Source of the DNA: Palleronia pontilimi
Lineage (GTDB): Bacteria; Pseudomonadota; Alphaproteobacteria; Rhodobacterales; Rhodobacteraceae
Length of the DNA stretch: 64,000 nucleotides
Assembly: GCF_016412875.1 (NCBI RefSeq)
Contig: NZ_JAEKPD010000002.1
Span: 124,001 to 188,000, forward strand
Reading direction: 5' to 3'
This document shows, in pieces, positions 45,748 to 55,837 of this stretch. Positions within the stretch are counted from its first letter, which is position 1, and the number at the start of each line of letters is the position of its first letter. Made by a program: the position numbers and the translations under genes. The notes beneath the pieces were generated by a model, which worked only from the letters and a program-made list of their open reading frames with translations, was not told the DNA's origin and did not search any database.

Positions 45748-47466
45748 ATGAACCTGTTTGCGCAGATGCGCGACGATGTGCTGGACGCGCTGCGTGCCAT
45801 GGTGGCGGACGGCGCCTTGCCCGAAGGCCTGGGCTTCGACAACGTGACCGTCGAGCCGCCCCGCGACGCCGCCCATGGCGACATGGCGACCAATGCCGCG
45901 ATGGTCCTGGCCAAGCCTGCCGGGCTGAAGCCGCGCGACATAGCCGCCGACCTGGCCGTACGACTGGAAGGTCTTGAACGCGTCGCTTCGGCCGAGGTGG
46001 CGGGGCCCGGATTTCTGAACCTGCGGCTGGACGCATCGGTCTGGACGCAAGTGGTCGAAACCATCTTGCAGGACCAGGCCTACGGCCGCTCGGATACGGG
46101 GCAGGGCGCCCGCGTCAACGTGGAATATGTCAGCGCGAACCCGACCGGTCCCTTGCATGTGGGCCACACGCGCGGGGCCGTGTTCGGCGACGCGCTGGCC
46201 AATCTGCTGGATTTCACCGGCTGGGACGTGACGCGCGAATATTACATCAACGACGGCGGCGCGCAGGTCGATGTGCTCGCGCGCTCGGTCTATCTGCGGT
46301 ATCTCGAAGCGCACGGACAGGACGTGGCCTTCGCCGACGGCACCTATCCCGGCGACTACCTGAAGAAGGTGGGCGCGGACCTGAAAGAACAGGTCGGCGA
46401 CCGCTTCGTGGGCACGGGCGAAGAGGTCTGGCTGGAAAGCATCCGCGACTTCGCGACCGACGCGATGATGGATCTGATCCGCGAGGACTTGGCCAGCCTG
46501 GGCGTCGAGATGGACAATTTCTTCAGCGAGAAGTCTCTATACGGCACGGGCCGGATCGAAGCGGCGCTGCAGGCGCTGGACGACAAGGGCCTGATCTATC
46601 GTGGCACGCTCGAGCCGCCGAAGGGCAAGCTGCCCGAGGATTGGGAAGAGCGCGAGCAGACGCTGTTCCGCTCGACCGCGCATGGCGACGACGTGGACCG
46701 CCCGGTGAAGAAATCCGACGGCTCGTGGACGTATTTCGCGCCCGACATCGCCTATCACTACGACAAGATCGAGCGCGGCTTCGATGCATTGATCGACGTC
46801 TTCGGCGCCGACCATGGCGGCTACGTCAAGCGGATGAAGGCGGCCGTTTCGGCGCTGTCGGACGGCAAGGTGCCGCTCGACGTCAAGCTGTGCCAGCTGG
46901 TGAAGCTCTGGAAGAACGGCGAGCCGTTCACGATGTCCAAGCGCTCGGGCAATTTCGTCACCCTGCGCGACGTGGTGGACGAGGTGGGCGCGGATGTTAC
47001 CCGCTTCACGATGCTGACCCGCAAGAACGATGCGCCCCTCGATTTCGATTTCGCCAAGGCGGTCGAGCAGTCGAAGGACAACCCGGTCTTCTACGTGCAA
47101 TACGCCCATGCCCGCATCCGGTCGGTCCAGCGCAAGGCCGACGCGCTGGAAATCGCCACGGGGGTGCCGCAGCTCACCGACCCGGCAGAGGTCGACGTGG
47201 CGCGCAAGCTGGCCGAATGGCCGCGCCTGGTGGAAATCGCCGCGCGCAACCACGAGCCGCACCGCATCGCCTTCTACCTGTACGAGCTGGCCAGCAGCTT
47301 CCACGCCCTTTGGAACAGGGGCAATGACGACGCGTCGCTGCGCTTCGTGCAGGAGGATGACGTGATCGCCAGCGCGGGCAAGCTCGCGCTGCCCGCCGCC
47401 GTCGCGGCCGTGCTGACGTCTGGTCTTGGCATCCTGGGGGTCACCCCCCTGGAAGAGCTACGCTGA
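45748..47466 (+). CDS. argS: Arginyl-tRNA synthetase
   Basis: 572 residues from ATG 45748 with a GAGGA-like site upstream; a GTG at 45745 is one codon earlier. The N-terminal additional domain is followed by the HIGH-type motif [15 protein letters not shown] and the KMSK-type motif [13 protein letters not shown]. The C-terminal anticodon-binding domain starts near residue 455. It charges tRNA-Arg. It is the first gene of a run of five or six same-strand genes (argS, SPOR, nagZ, scpA, scpB). Confidence 0.97.
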   Translation: MNLFAQMRDDVLDALRAMVADGALPEGLGFDNVTVEPPRDAAHGDMATNAAMVLAKPAGLKPRDIAADLAVRLEGLERVASAEVAGPGFLNLRLDASVWTQVVETILQDQAYGRSDTGQGARVNVEYVSANPTGPLHVGHTRGAVFGDALANLLDFTGWDVTREYYINDGGAQVDVLARSVYLRYLEAHGQDVAFADGTYPGDYLKKVGADLKEQVGDRFVGTGEEVWLESIRDFATDAMMDLIREDLASLGVEMDNFFSEKSLYGTGRIEAALQALDDKGLIYRGTLEPPKGKLPEDWEEREQTLFRSTAHGDDVDRPVKKSDGSWTYFAPDIAYHYDKIERGFDALIDVFGADHGGYVKRMKAAVSALSDGKVPLDVKLCQLVKLWKNGEPFTMSKRSGNFVTLRDVVDEVGADVTRFTMLTRKNDAPLDFDFAKAVEQSKDNPVFYVQYAHARIRSVQRKADALEIATGVPQLTDPAEVDVARKLAEWPRLVEIAARNHEPHRIAFYLYELASSFHALWNRGNDDASLRFVQEDDVIASAGKLALPAAVAAVLTSGLGILGVTPLEELR

Positions 47467-47676
47467 GCCCCTGCGCCCCGCGTGCCCTGCGCGTGACAGG
47501 CGGCGGAAAATGGCGAATGCGCGGGCTTTACAGTGGGATCGGCGCACCGGATTTGCTAGCCTCTGGCGATGGGTCGTCCGACCGAGCATCCCGCCCAACG
47601 AGGATGCCGAGACAGCCCAAGAGGCAGTTCAAGCAGACGGCACGCGGCAAGTCCCCGCGTCCGCGATGAGGCAGGC

Positions 47677-48648
47677 ATGGCAGAAATCGACTATATGGAA
47701 GAATATGGCGGGCACAGCTCGACCGGATCGGGACTGGATGTGAGCCGCTGGGTGAACCTGTCGGGCGCACTTGTTTCGCTGGCGCTGATCGGCGGGCTGT
47801 CGGTCTGGGGCTACAAGCTGCTGGTCCGCGACGTGACGGGTGTGCCGGTGGTCCAGGCCATGGAAGGCGCGTTCCGCGTGGCCCCCGACGATCCTGGCGG
47901 CATGCGCGCGCCGCATCAGGGGCTCGCGGTCAACGAGATCGCCGCGCTTGGCGAGGCGTCGGGACCCGTGGACGAGGTGCGGCTGGCACCGCCCACGGTC
48001 GGGCTGACCGACGAAGATCGCGCGGCAGCCGTGCTGGAATTGCTGGCGGCCGAGGACAGCGAGGAAGTGCCGGTTCCGAGCATGCCGGCCATGGCCGAGC
48101 CGATCCAGCCCGAGCCGGTGGCGCTGAGCAGCGATATCGACGAGATCGAGCTCGAGAACCAGGTGCCCGATGGCGCCCTGGCCACGGATGCCGCGGTCGC
48201 CGAGGCGCTGAACATGCCCGAAGATTTCGGCGCGGAAGACGAATCCGAACGTGTGGCGCAGATCGGAGCGGTTTCGCCGCGTCCGCTCCCCAGGCCCGCC
48301 CGCGCGGCAGCGGTTGTGGCGACCCAGCCGACGGGGATTCCCGAAGCGATGCCCGTCGCCGCGGTCGCCGGTGAGGTCGACGTGGCATCGCTGGCGCAGG
48401 GCACGCGCCTGGTCCAGCTCGGCGCCTTTGCCAGCGGTGACGTGGCCCGGGCCGAGTGGGACAAGATCGCGGCGCGCTTCCCGGATTATTTCGACGGCAA
48501 GCGCCGGGTGGTGCAAAGGGCGGAGTCCGGCGGCAAGACCTTCTTCCGCCTGCGCGCCGAGGGCTTCACCGACCTGGCCGATACACGCCGCTTCTGCACC
48601 GCGCTGGTGGCCGGACAGGCCGATTGCATCCCGGTCGAGCTGCGGTGA
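47677..48648 (+). CDS. SPOR domain-containing protein
   Basis: 323 residues from ATG 47677 (GAGGCAGGC upstream). One membrane helix is near residues 25-50 (LVSLALIGGLSVWGYKLLV). A long Pro/Ala/acidic linker follows. The C-terminal SPOR domain (about 240-323) reads LAQGTRLVQLGAFASGDVAR and FFRLRAEGFTDLADTR and binds denuded peptidoglycan at division sites. The stop overlaps the nagZ GTG by four bases (GTGA). An open frame to 47569 is possible but has no family support. Confidence 0.88.
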   Translation: MAEIDYMEEYGGHSSTGSGLDVSRWVNLSGALVSLALIGGLSVWGYKLLVRDVTGVPVVQAMEGAFRVAPDDPGGMRAPHQGLAVNEIAALGEASGPVDEVRLAPPTVGLTDEDRAAAVLELLAAEDSEEVPVPSMPAMAEPIQPEPVALSSDIDEIELENQVPDGALATDAAVAEALNMPEDFGAEDESERVAQIGAVSPRPLPRPARAAAVVATQPTGIPEAMPVAAVAGEVDVASLAQGTRLVQLGAFASGDVARAEWDKIAARFPDYFDGKRRVVQRAESGGKTFFRLRAEGFTDLADTRRFCTALVAGQADCIPVELR

Positions 48649-49640
48649 CCAGCGCCTGCATCCTGGGCTGCGCCGGAGCCACCCTGTCGCCCGACGAGGT
48701 GGCGTTTTTCCGCGACGCGCAGCCCTGGGGCTTTATCCTGTTCTCCAGGAATGTCGAAGATCCCGCGCAGGTGACCCGGCTGACCCAGGCGTTGCGGGAC
48801 AGCGTCGGCCGCGAGGCGCCGATCCTCGTGGACCAGGAAGGCGGACGCGTGCAGCGGCTGGGCCCGCGCCATTGGCGCCAATTCGCGCCACCGCTCGACG
48901 ATGTGACAGCGGCGCGCGATCCCGCCCGCGCGATGTGGATCCGGGGGCGCCTGATCGCGGACGAGCTGCGCGCGGTGGGCATCGACGTGGACTGTGCCCC
49001 CACCGCCGACATCGCGCGAGACGAAACCCATCCGTTCCTGCGCAATCGCTGTCTCGGGCTGGATGCGGATGCGGTCACGCGCAACGCCCGGGCCATGGCG
49101 GACGGCCTGATGGCGGGGGGCGTGCTGCCCGTGATGAAGCACCTGCCGGGCCACGGGCGAGCGGTGGCCGACAGTCACAAGCGCCTGCCGGTGGTCAAGG
49201 CATCGAAGGCCGCGCTCGAGGAAGACTTCGCCCCGTTCCGCGCGCTCAGCGACCTGCCCATGGCGATGACGGCGCATATCGTCTTCGCCGCGCTGTCGGA
49301 CCGTCCGGCCACCCAGGATCCGCAGATGATCGCGCTGATCCGCGATCTGATCGGCTTCCAGGGCCTGCTGATGAGCGACGATATCTCGATGCAGGCGCTG
49401 TCCGGCGACATTTCCGAGCGCACCCGGGCGTCGATCCGGGCGGGCTGCGATCTGGTCCTGCACTGCAACGGCATCCGCGACGAGATGGTGGATTGCCTGG
49501 GCGCCTGCGGCACCCTGGACGGCACCGCGCTTCGCCGGGCCGACAAGGCGCTGGCCGCCCGGCGCGCGCCCGAGCCTGTTGACATTCCCGCCCTCGAAGC
49601 GGAGCTTTCAGCCCTTCTGGGTGGAAAGGTCCATGGCTGA
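48645..49640 (+). CDS. nagZ: Beta-N-acetylhexosaminidase
   Basis: 331 residues from GTG 48645, coupled to the SPOR gene. Glycoside hydrolase family 3: PWGFILFSRNV, DQEGGRVQRL, KHLPGHGRAVADSHKRLP with the catalytic His/Asp dyad region, and LLMSDDISMQAL with the nucleophile Asp. NagZ removes terminal GlcNAc from peptidoglycan fragments during recycling in the cytoplasm. It overlaps the scpA start by eight bases. Placement next to a SPOR protein fits cell-wall work. Confidence 0.92.
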   Translation: MTSACILGCAGATLSPDEVAFFRDAQPWGFILFSRNVEDPAQVTRLTQALRDSVGREAPILVDQEGGRVQRLGPRHWRQFAPPLDDVTAARDPARAMWIRGRLIADELRAVGIDVDCAPTADIARDETHPFLRNRCLGLDADAVTRNARAMADGLMAGGVLPVMKHLPGHGRAVADSHKRLPVVKASKAALEEDFAPFRALSDLPMAMTAHIVFAALSDRPATQDPQMIALIRDLIGFQGLLMSDDISMQALSGDISERTRASIRAGCDLVLHCNGIRDEMVDCLGACGTLDGTALRRADKALAARRAPEPVDIPALEAELSALLGGKVHG

Positions 49641-50415
49641 CATCGAACATCTGCACGGACCTGTGGGCGAGCGGCTGGCGGCCGAGGCGCTGATCGTCGA
49701 CGTGGACGGGTTCGAGGGGCCGCTGGACCTTCTGCTGACCATGAGCCGGACGCAGAAGGTGGACCTGCGCCAGATCTCGGTGCTGGCACTGGCGCGGCAA
49801 TACCTGGCTTTCGTCGAGAAAGCCGCCGCGCTGCGGATCGAGCTGGCGGCGGATTACCTGGTGATGGCCGCCTGGCTCGCCTTTCTGAAGTCGCGGCTGT
49901 TGTTGCCGCCAGACCCCGCCGACGATGGCCCTTCGGGCGAGGATCTGGCCGCGCACCTGGCGTTCCAGCTCGAACGCCTCGAGGCCATGCGCGAGGCCGC
50001 CGCGAAGCTGATGGCGCGCGACCAGCTGGGCCGCGATTTCTTCGCGCGCGGCATTCCCGAAAGCCTGGAGCGGGTTCGCAGGGTTAAGTATACGGCCACG
50101 CTGATGGACCTGATGCAGGGCTATGCCCGGATCCGCACCAAGGACGAATTCCGCCCCTTCGTGATGGACCGCGAACGGGTGATGACGATGGAAGAAGCGC
50201 TGGACCGGATGCGCGGCCTGATCGGCTTCGCGGGGACGTGGACCGACCTGGCGTCGTATATGCCCGAGGGCTGGTCCAGCGATCCGGTCCGCCGCCGTTC
50301 GGCCACCGCGTCGCATTTCGCGGCCTCGCTCGAGCTGGTCAAGGCGGGCAAGATCCAGATCCGGCAGGGCGACACGTTCGCCCCCATCGAGATCAGGCGT
50401 CGCGACGATGAGTGA
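49633..50415 (+). CDS. scpA: Segregation and condensation protein A
   Basis: 260 residues from ATG 49633. The kleisin N-terminus is DGFEGPLDLLLTMSRTQKVD. The helical core has DYLVMAAWLAFLKSRLLLP. The C-terminal winged-helix part ends in FAPIEIRRRDDE. ScpA joins SMC heads and with ScpB organises and separates chromosomes. It overlaps nagZ and scpB, so the three are translationally linked. Confidence 0.95.
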   Translation: MADIEHLHGPVGERLAAEALIVDVDGFEGPLDLLLTMSRTQKVDLRQISVLALARQYLAFVEKAAALRIELAADYLVMAAWLAFLKSRLLLPPDPADDGPSGEDLAAHLAFQLERLEAMREAAAKLMARDQLGRDFFARGIPESLERVRRVKYTATLMDLMQGYARIRTKDEFRPFVMDRERVMTMEEALDRMRGLIGFAGTWTDLASYMPEGWSSDPVRRRSATASHFAASLELVKAGKIQIRQGDTFAPIEIRRRDDE

Positions 50416-51070
50416 TGCGCCGCGCGAGGACCCGTCGCTTTTCGAAGCGCCCCCGCTGGCCGAGCAGGAGCGCATGGTCGAAGCGATCCTGTTCGCCAGC
50501 GCCGAGCCGGTGGGCGTGCCCGAACTGAACGCCCGGATGCCCCATGGCTGCGACGCGGTCGCGGCCCTTGAACTGCTGCGCAAACGCTACGACGGGCGCG
50601 GGGTGCAGTTGATGAAGGTGGGCGACGCGTGGGTCATGCGCACCGCCGCCGACTTGGGATACCTGATGCAGCGCGAAACGGTCGAAACCCGAAAACTCAG
50701 CCGCGCGGCGATCGAGACCTTGGCGATCGTGGCCTACCATCAGCCCTGCACCCGCGCCGAGATCGAAGAGATCCGGGGCGTCAGCGTCAGCCGTGGTACG
50801 ATCGACCAGTTGCTGGAACTGGAATGGATTCGTTTCGGACGACGCCGGGCCACGCCCGGTCGCCCGGTCACGTTTGTCGTCACGCAAGGATTTCTTGACC
50901 ATTTCGGGTTGGAATCGGCGCGGGATCTGCCAGGGCTGAAGGATCTGCGCGCTTCGGGGCTGCTTGAATCGCGCCCCGTGCCGGGCACGCCGTCCGAAAA
51001 CGATGGCGAGGGTGAAGATCAGGTCGATATGTTCGATACGACCGACGAAGAATGCGAGGATTCGACATGA
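50408..51070 (+). CDS. scpB: Segregation and condensation protein B
   Basis: 220 residues. Two winged-helix domains are visible: ERMVEAILFASAEPVGVPEL and RAAIETLAIVAYHQPCTRAE with EIRGVSVSRGTIDQLLEL. This is the ScpB family. It binds ScpA and regulates SMC activity. The ATG overlaps the scpA end by eight bases, and its stop overlaps the next small gene by four bases. The acidic C-terminal tail (EDQVDMFDTTDEECEDST) is common. Confidence 0.95.
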   Translation: MSDAPREDPSLFEAPPLAEQERMVEAILFASAEPVGVPELNARMPHGCDAVAALELLRKRYDGRGVQLMKVGDAWVMRTAADLGYLMQRETVETRKLSRAAIETLAIVAYHQPCTRAEIEEIRGVSVSRGTIDQLLELEWIRFGRRRATPGRPVTFVVTQGFLDHFGLESARDLPGLKDLRASGLLESRPVPGTPSENDGEGEDQVDMFDTTDEECEDST

Positions 51071-51270
51071 ACGTGAACCGGATGATCGGGTTCTTCCTGC
51101 GCCGCGTGATGCATCACGGTATCAACGCGGGCATCGACAGTGCCTTCGGCGGCGCGAAGGATCCCAAGGACATGACGCCCGAAGAGCGTAAGAAGCATCA
51201 GGCGGCGAAGCAGAACGCGAAGCGCTCGAAACAGGCTTTGCGGATGATGCGGCGTTTCGGGCGGTTCTAG
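51067..51270 (+). CDS. Small conserved-type hypothetical protein after scpB
   Basis: 67 residues from ATG 51067, which overlaps the scpB stop (ATGA). The start MNVNRMIGFFLRRVMHHGIN is amphipathic. The C-terminus is strongly basic (KQNAKRSKQALRMMRRFGRF). No membrane helix of normal length. It is not TatA, which often lies after scpB in this order. Coupling to scpB suggests it is translated. Function unknown. Confidence 0.75.
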   Translation: MNVNRMIGFFLRRVMHHGINAGIDSAFGGAKDPKDMTPEERKKHQAAKQNAKRSKQALRMMRRFGRF

Positions 51271-51334
51271 GAGCGTTCGGGCGCGACTGCTCAAAAGGGT
51301 TTGTCGACGCCCGCCCAAGACCTCACACGCAGCG

Positions 51335-52405
51335 CTAGACGAAATGCTTGGCCAGCTTCAGGCCCTGGCCCTGGTAGTTCGACTTGATCTCGCGCCCGTA
51401 CAGGCGTTCGGGTGACTCTGCCATGCGTTCGTAGATCAGGCGTCCGACGATCTGGCCGTGTTCGAGCACGAAGGGCGCTTCGTGGCAGCGCACTTCAAGC
51501 ACGCCGCGCGCGCCGTTGCCCCCCGCGGAGGCATGCCCGAAGCCCGGATCGAAGAAGCCCGCGTAATGGACGCGGAATTCGCCGACCATCGCCAGGTAGG
51601 GCGCCATTTCGGCGGCGTAATCCGGTGGGATGGTGACGGCTTCGCGGCTGACGAGGATATAGAACGCCCCGGGGTCCAGGATGATGCGGCCCTGGTCGGT
51701 ATGCAGCTCCTCCCAGAATTCGCGGGCGGGATAGTGGGCGATCTTGGCCAGGTCGATGACGCCCGTATGCGGCTTGGCGCGATACCCGACCAGCGTGTCA
51801 TCGCGCGGCCTGAGGTCGACCGAGAAGCCGAGGCCGTCGTCGATATGGGGCGTGCCATCGACCAACGTCTCTTCCGCGTGCAGGGCGGTTAGCTGCGCGT
51901 CGTCCAGCACCGCCTTGCCCTCGCGAAAGCGGATCTGGTTCAGCGCCATGCCGGGGCGCACGAGGACCGAGAAGGATCTGGGGCAGATCTCGGCGTAAAG
52001 GGGGCCGTGATAGCCGTCGGCCACACGATCGAATTCGGTCCCGCCATCGGTGATCGTGCGGGTCAGCAGGTCCAGCCGACCGGTCGAGCTTTTGGCGTTG
52101 GCCACGGCGCGCAGGCCCGGCGGCAGCGACAGGGACTCCATCAGCGGAACCAGGTACACGCAGCCCTTTTCCAGAACCGCTCCGCCGGTCAGGTCGATCT
52201 GGTGCATCGAGAATTCGGGCAGGCGTTCGGCCACCGTCTTGCCGTGCCCGGTCAGGAAGGAGGCGCGCACCCGATAGGCGGTGGTCCCCAGCCGCAGGTC
52301 AAGCGACGCGGGCTGGATCTGGGCGGGTGTCACGGGCGTGGCCGAGACGATGGTGCCGTCGGCAATCATCCGGGTCAGCGTCTGCGAAGGAATCACGCCG
52401 GGCAT
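51335..52405 (-). CDS. dcd: 2'-deoxycytidine 5'-triphosphate deaminase (double-length form)
   Basis: 356 residues, about twice the E. coli length, as in alphaproteobacteria. The first half has PASLDLRLG, VANAKSSTGRLDLLTR and RSFSVLVRPGMALNQIRF. The second half repeats the fold: FSVDLRPRDDTLVGY, IPPDYAAEM, GFFDPGFGHASAG, FVLEHGQIVGRLIYERM. This is consistent with two fused dUTPase-like domains. It makes dUTP for thymidylate synthesis. The gene lies between scpB and tRNA-Pro on the minus strand. Confidence 0.9.
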   Translation of the reverse strand: MPGVIPSQTLTRMIADGTIVSATPVTPAQIQPASLDLRLGTTAYRVRASFLTGHGKTVAERLPEFSMHQIDLTGGAVLEKGCVYLVPLMESLSLPPGLRAVANAKSSTGRLDLLTRTITDGGTEFDRVADGYHGPLYAEICPRSFSVLVRPGMALNQIRFREGKAVLDDAQLTALHAEETLVDGTPHIDDGLGFSVDLRPRDDTLVGYRAKPHTGVIDLAKIAHYPAREFWEELHTDQGRIILDPGAFYILVSREAVTIPPDYAAEMAPYLAMVGEFRVHYAGFFDPGFGHASAGGNGARGVLEVRCHEAPFVLEHGQIVGRLIYERMAESPERLYGREIKSNYQGQGLKLAKHFV

Positions 52406-52451
52406 GTCGGCTCCGGTCGGTGGGTCTGCCGGGGGGGCGGCAGGATCTTGT

Positions 52452-52528
52452 TGGTCGGGCTAGCAGGACTCGAACCTGCGACCTTCCGTCCCCCAGACGG
52501 ACGCGCTACCAGGCTGCGCCATAGCCCG
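52452..52528 (-). tRNA. tRNA-Pro (GGG)
   Basis: On the minus strand the gene runs CGGGCTATGGCGCAGCC...GCTAGCCCG-A-CCA. The acceptor stem CGGGCTA/TAGCCCG pairs. The anticodon loop is CTGGGGG with anticodon GGG. T-loop GGTTCGAGTCC. The CCA is encoded. 77 nt. Confidence 0.95.
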
Positions 52529-52594
52529 ACTGAGGTGCCTTCTACCGATTGGGTCGGCAGGGGCAAGAGGGAATGCGTGAAAAATCCGCGTGGC

Positions 52595-53353
52595 TCAACC
52601 ATCCAGCCGGTCCATGGCGCGCTTCAGGGCCTGGCCGCGATCGAGCGCCTGATCGAACAGGTCGCGGTGGGCACGGACCTGCCGCGGCGTGATCCGGCTG
52701 AGCCCGGCGACCACCCGCGGACCCGCGAAGTAGATCGCGGTTTCGTCGAAAAGTGGCGGCCCGCTCAGCGGGGGGCGCTCGGATGCTTCGGCGGCGGGCG
52801 CTGCCGTGTCCGGCGCGGCTTCGGTCACCGCCTCGGCCGCGGTCTCCTGCTGGGCGTCGTCGGGAACCGGCATGTCGGCTTCGGTATGCGCCGCGTAATC
52901 GGCCGCAGCGGCTTCCGCGGCGGTCGTCTCATCCGTCTCGCTTTCCGCGGGCGTGGGTTCGGGCGCCGGGTCGTCGTCGACGAAGGGCCAGCGGCTCAGC
53001 GCGGCTTCGGGATCGGCGTCCTTCCTGGTCATCGAGACCACGTTGTCGCCCCCGGTCCCGCGCTGGTCGGGGCGTCCGTCCAAGGGCGGCGCGAGGGATG
53101 CCACATGCCGCACGCCTTCTTCGCGCAGCAGCTTCTGCACGCCGCGGATCGTCAGGCCGTCATCGTGCAGAAGCCGCTTGATCCCGCCCAGAAGCTCCAT
53201 GTCGGTGGGCCGGTAATAGCGCCGTCCGCCCGCACGTTTCACGGGCTTCACCTGGCTGAAGCGCGACTCCCAGAAACGCAGGACGTGCGTCGGCACGTTC
53301 AGCCAATCTGCGACTTCGCTGATCGTTCGGAAGGCGTCGGGCGACTTCGCCAT
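52595..53353 (-). CDS. MerR family transcriptional regulator
   Basis: 252 residues. The MerR helix-turn-helix and wing cover residues 1-80: [40 protein letters not shown]. The middle (about 115-185) is Ala/Glu/Asp/Pro-rich and predicted disordered. The C-terminal 60 residues ([20 protein letters not shown]) are another structured part. It is four bases downstream of ihfA and ends the rpmF-plsX-fabH-ihfA-merR run, a typical place in Rhodobacterales. Effector unknown; no Cys metal-binding motif is seen. Confidence 0.9.
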   Translation of the reverse strand: MAKSPDAFRTISEVADWLNVPTHVLRFWESRFSQVKPVKRAGGRRYYRPTDMELLGGIKRLLHDDGLTIRGVQKLLREEGVRHVASLAPPLDGRPDQRGTGGDNVVSMTRKDADPEAALSRWPFVDDDPAPEPTPAESETDETTAAEAAAADYAAHTEADMPVPDDAQQETAAEAVTEAAPDTAAPAAEASERPPLSGPPLFDETAIYFAGPRVVAGLSRITPRQVRAHRDLFDQALDRGQALKRAMDRLDG

Positions 53354-53357
53354 ACTT

Positions 53358-53660
53358 TCAGGCCTTGTTGCCCGCCGCCACGCGGTCCTTCATCAGATGC
53401 GACGGACGGAATGTCAGGACGCGGCGCGGCAGGATCGGAACCTCTTCGCCGGTCTTTGGGTTGCGCCCGATGCGGGCGGCCTTGTCGCGCACCGAGAATG
53501 TGCCGAAGGACGAGATCTTGACCGTCTCGCCCGTGGCAAGCGCGTCGGACATATGGCCCAGCACGGCTTCGACCAGTTGAGCGGATTCGTTGCGCGACAG
53601 GCCCACTTCGTTGAACACGGCCTCGCTCAGATCCATCCGGGTCAGCGTCTTGTCGGCCAT
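53358..53660 (-). CDS. ihfA: Integration host factor subunit alpha
   Basis: 100 residues from ATG 53660; upstream residues in the frame are not part of the family. The HU/IHF fold shows [20 protein letters not shown] with the beta-arm [20 protein letters not shown]. IhfA with IhfB bends DNA at promoters and recombination sites. It lies between merR and fabH on the minus strand, with about 106 bp before fabH. Confidence 0.96.
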   Translation of the reverse strand: MADKTLTRMDLSEAVFNEVGLSRNESAQLVEAVLGHMSDALATGETVKISSFGTFSVRDKAARIGRNPKTGEEVPILPRRVLTFRPSHLMKDRVAAGNKA

Positions 53661-53766
53661 GTCTAAATCCCCCCTGTTCAATACGCGCGAACAATGGCCG
53701 CGAGGCAAAACAAAGTCAATAACAGCGGCTTGGAAGGTGGCATGGAGGTGCCGATTGAAGTCGGGG

Positions 53767-54738
53767 CTACCAGCGCAATAGCACCGATCCCCAGGCCAGG
53801 CCGCCGCCGATCGCCTCGGTCACCAGAAGATCGCCCGGCTTGATCTGGCCGCGTTGCTTGCCCACCGACAGGGCCAGCGGGATGGAGGCTGCCGAGGTGT
53901 TGCCGTGGTCCTGCACGGTCACGACGACCCGGTCCATGTCCAGCCCCATGCGCTGCGCGGTGGCCTTGATGATGCGCAGGTTGGCCTGGTGCGGCACGAT
54001 CCAGTCGACATCGTCCGGCCCGAGGCCTGCCTTCTCCAGCGCGCTGTGGGCCGTGGCGGCGAGCTTTTCGACGGCGTGGCGGAAGACTTCCTTGCCCTGC
54101 ATGCGCAGGTAGCCCGTGTTCTGGGTCGACACCCCGCCATCGACGTAAAGGATATCGCGATAGGTGCCGTCCGAGTGCAGATCGGAGGCCAGGATGCCGC
54201 GGTCGTCGGTGGTGCCGGTGCCTTCGGCGGCTTCCAGAACCAGCGCACCGGCCCCGTCGCCGAAGAGCACGCAGGTGGTGCGGTCATTCCAGTCCATGAT
54301 CCGGCTGAAGGTCTCGGCGCCGATCACCAGCACGCGCTTGGCCTGTCCGGACAGGATCATGGCATTGGCCGTCGACAGCGCGAAGACGAACCCGGCGCAG
54401 ACCGCCTGGATATCGAATGCGAAACCCTGCTGCATCCCGATCTTGGCCTGGACCATGGTCGCGGCGGACGGAAAGGTCAGGTCTGCGGTGGACGTGGCCA
54501 CGATCAGCGCGTCAATGTCGGTGGCCTTGAGGCCCGCGTCGGTCAAAGCGGCCTCGGCGGCCTTCGCGGCCAGATCGGACGTATGCTCGGATTCGGCGGC
54601 GAAGTGGCGCCGTTCGATGCCCGAACGGGTGCGGATCCATTCGTCGGACGTGTCGACCCAGCCTTCGAGTTCGGTGTTTTCGACGATACGTTCGGGCAGG
54701 TAATGCCCGACGCCACGAACCTGAGCGCGAAGGGTCAT
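53767..54738 (-). CDS. fabH: 3-oxoacyl-ACP synthase III (beta-ketoacyl-ACP synthase III)
   Basis: 323 residues from ATG 54738. The catalytic triad is complete: Cys in VCAGFVFAL, His in [11 protein letters not shown] and Asn in [11 protein letters not shown]. The N-terminus is [14 protein letters not shown]. It condenses acetyl-CoA with malonyl-ACP to start fatty acid synthesis. The ATG overlaps the plsX stop by four bases, so the two lipid genes are coupled. Confidence 0.97.
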   Translation of the reverse strand: MTLRAQVRGVGHYLPERIVENTELEGWVDTSDEWIRTRSGIERRHFAAESEHTSDLAAKAAEAALTDAGLKATDIDALIVATSTADLTFPSAATMVQAKIGMQQGFAFDIQAVCAGFVFALSTANAMILSGQAKRVLVIGAETFSRIMDWNDRTTCVLFGDGAGALVLEAAEGTGTTDDRGILASDLHSDGTYRDILYVDGGVSTQNTGYLRMQGKEVFRHAVEKLAATAHSALEKAGLGPDDVDWIVPHQANLRIIKATAQRMGLDMDRVVVTVQDHGNTSAASIPLALSVGKQRGQIKPGDLLVTEAIGGGLAWGSVLLRW

Positions 54739-55826
54739 GGCGCGTGCTCCTGCACCGGGTGACCTTCGGCCGAGGCGACGCGCGCCGCGAGACGTTCGTT
54801 GAAATTGCCTTCGGCCAGTGTCACCGCCAGCTTGATCGCCGCCGAGACCCCGGTGGCGTCGGCCGATCCGTGGCTTTTGACCACGGTGCCGTTCAGGCCC
54901 AGGAAGATGCCGCCATTGACGCGGCGCGGGTCGATGCGCTTTTGCAGGCGCTTCAACGACCCCAGGGCCAGCACGGCGGCCAGCTTCGACAGGATCGAGT
55001 GGTTGAACGCCTCGCGCAGCAGGTCGCGGATCAGCGCGGCGGTGCCTTCGCCGGTTTTCAGCGCCACGTTGCCGGTGAAGCCGTCGGTGACGATCACGTC
55101 GACCCGGTCCGACGGGATATCGCCGCCCTCGACGAAGCCCACGAAGTCGAACTCGGCGCTTCTTGCGTTCTTTTCGATCAAGTCATGGGCGACCTTCAGC
55201 TCGGCGCGGCCCTTGTGTTCCTCGGTGCCCACGTTCAGCAGACCGATCCGCGGGCGCGTCAGGCCCAGCCCGTTGCGCGCGTAGGACGCGCCCATCAGCG
55301 CGTATTGCAGCAGGTCGTCCTGGTCGGCCCGGATATCGGCACCCACGTCGAGCATCACGTTGAAGCCAGACGGGTTGCGCGACGGCCAGAGGCAGGCGAT
55401 GGCGGGGCGGTTCACGCCTTCGAGCTTGCGCAGCCGGATCATGCTGATCGCCATCAGCGCGCCGGTATTGCCGCAGCTGACCGCCACCTGCGCGTCGTTC
55501 TGGCGCACGGATTCGATGGCGGACCACATGGACGTGTCCTTGCCGTTGCGCATGACGTGGCTGGGCTTGTCGTCCATGCTGACCACGTCTTGCGCGTCGG
55601 CTATGGTCACGCGATGGCCGAGCTTGCGTTTCGCGACCAGCGGTTCCAGTTCGGACGCGCGTCCGTGCAGGATGAAGGACACGTCGGGATTGATCGCGGC
55701 GGATTTGGCGATCCCGTCCACGACGACCGCGGGGCCATTGTCGCTGCCCATGCCATCCACGGACACGACAACGCGCCCCCGGTGCGAAGGCGCGTCTGCG
55801 GTTTTATCGGCGTGACCTGTCGGCAA
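54735..55826 (-). CDS. plsX: Phosphate acyltransferase
   Basis: About 363 residues from a TTG at 55826; no in-frame ATG gives the full VVVSVDGMGSDNGP start, although internal GTG codons could shorten it by about 20 residues. Conserved elements: SVDGMGSDNGPAVVVDG, CGNTGALMA and VTDGFTGNVALKTGEG. PlsX makes acyl-phosphate for phospholipid synthesis from acyl-ACP. It follows rpmF by 11 bp and is coupled to fabH. Confidence 0.95.
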   Translation of the reverse strand: MPTGHADKTADAPSHRGRVVVSVDGMGSDNGPAVVVDGIAKSAAINPDVSFILHGRASELEPLVAKRKLGHRVTIADAQDVVSMDDKPSHVMRNGKDTSMWSAIESVRQNDAQVAVSCGNTGALMAISMIRLRKLEGVNRPAIACLWPSRNPSGFNVMLDVGADIRADQDDLLQYALMGASYARNGLGLTRPRIGLLNVGTEEHKGRAELKVAHDLIEKNARSAEFDFVGFVEGGDIPSDRVDVIVTDGFTGNVALKTGEGTAALIRDLLREAFNHSILSKLAAVLALGSLKRLQKRIDPRRVNGGIFLGLNGTVVKSHGSADATGVSAAIKLAVTLAEGNFNERLAARVASAEGHPVQEHAP

Positions 55827-55837
55827 GCCCGGGCAGC

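Noticed and set aside
47569-47676. Longer N-terminus of the SPOR protein
   Set aside because: The extra 36 residues are Arg/Ser-rich and lack a ribosome-binding site; ATG 47677 has a GAGG site and gives a normal cytoplasmic start before the membrane helix.
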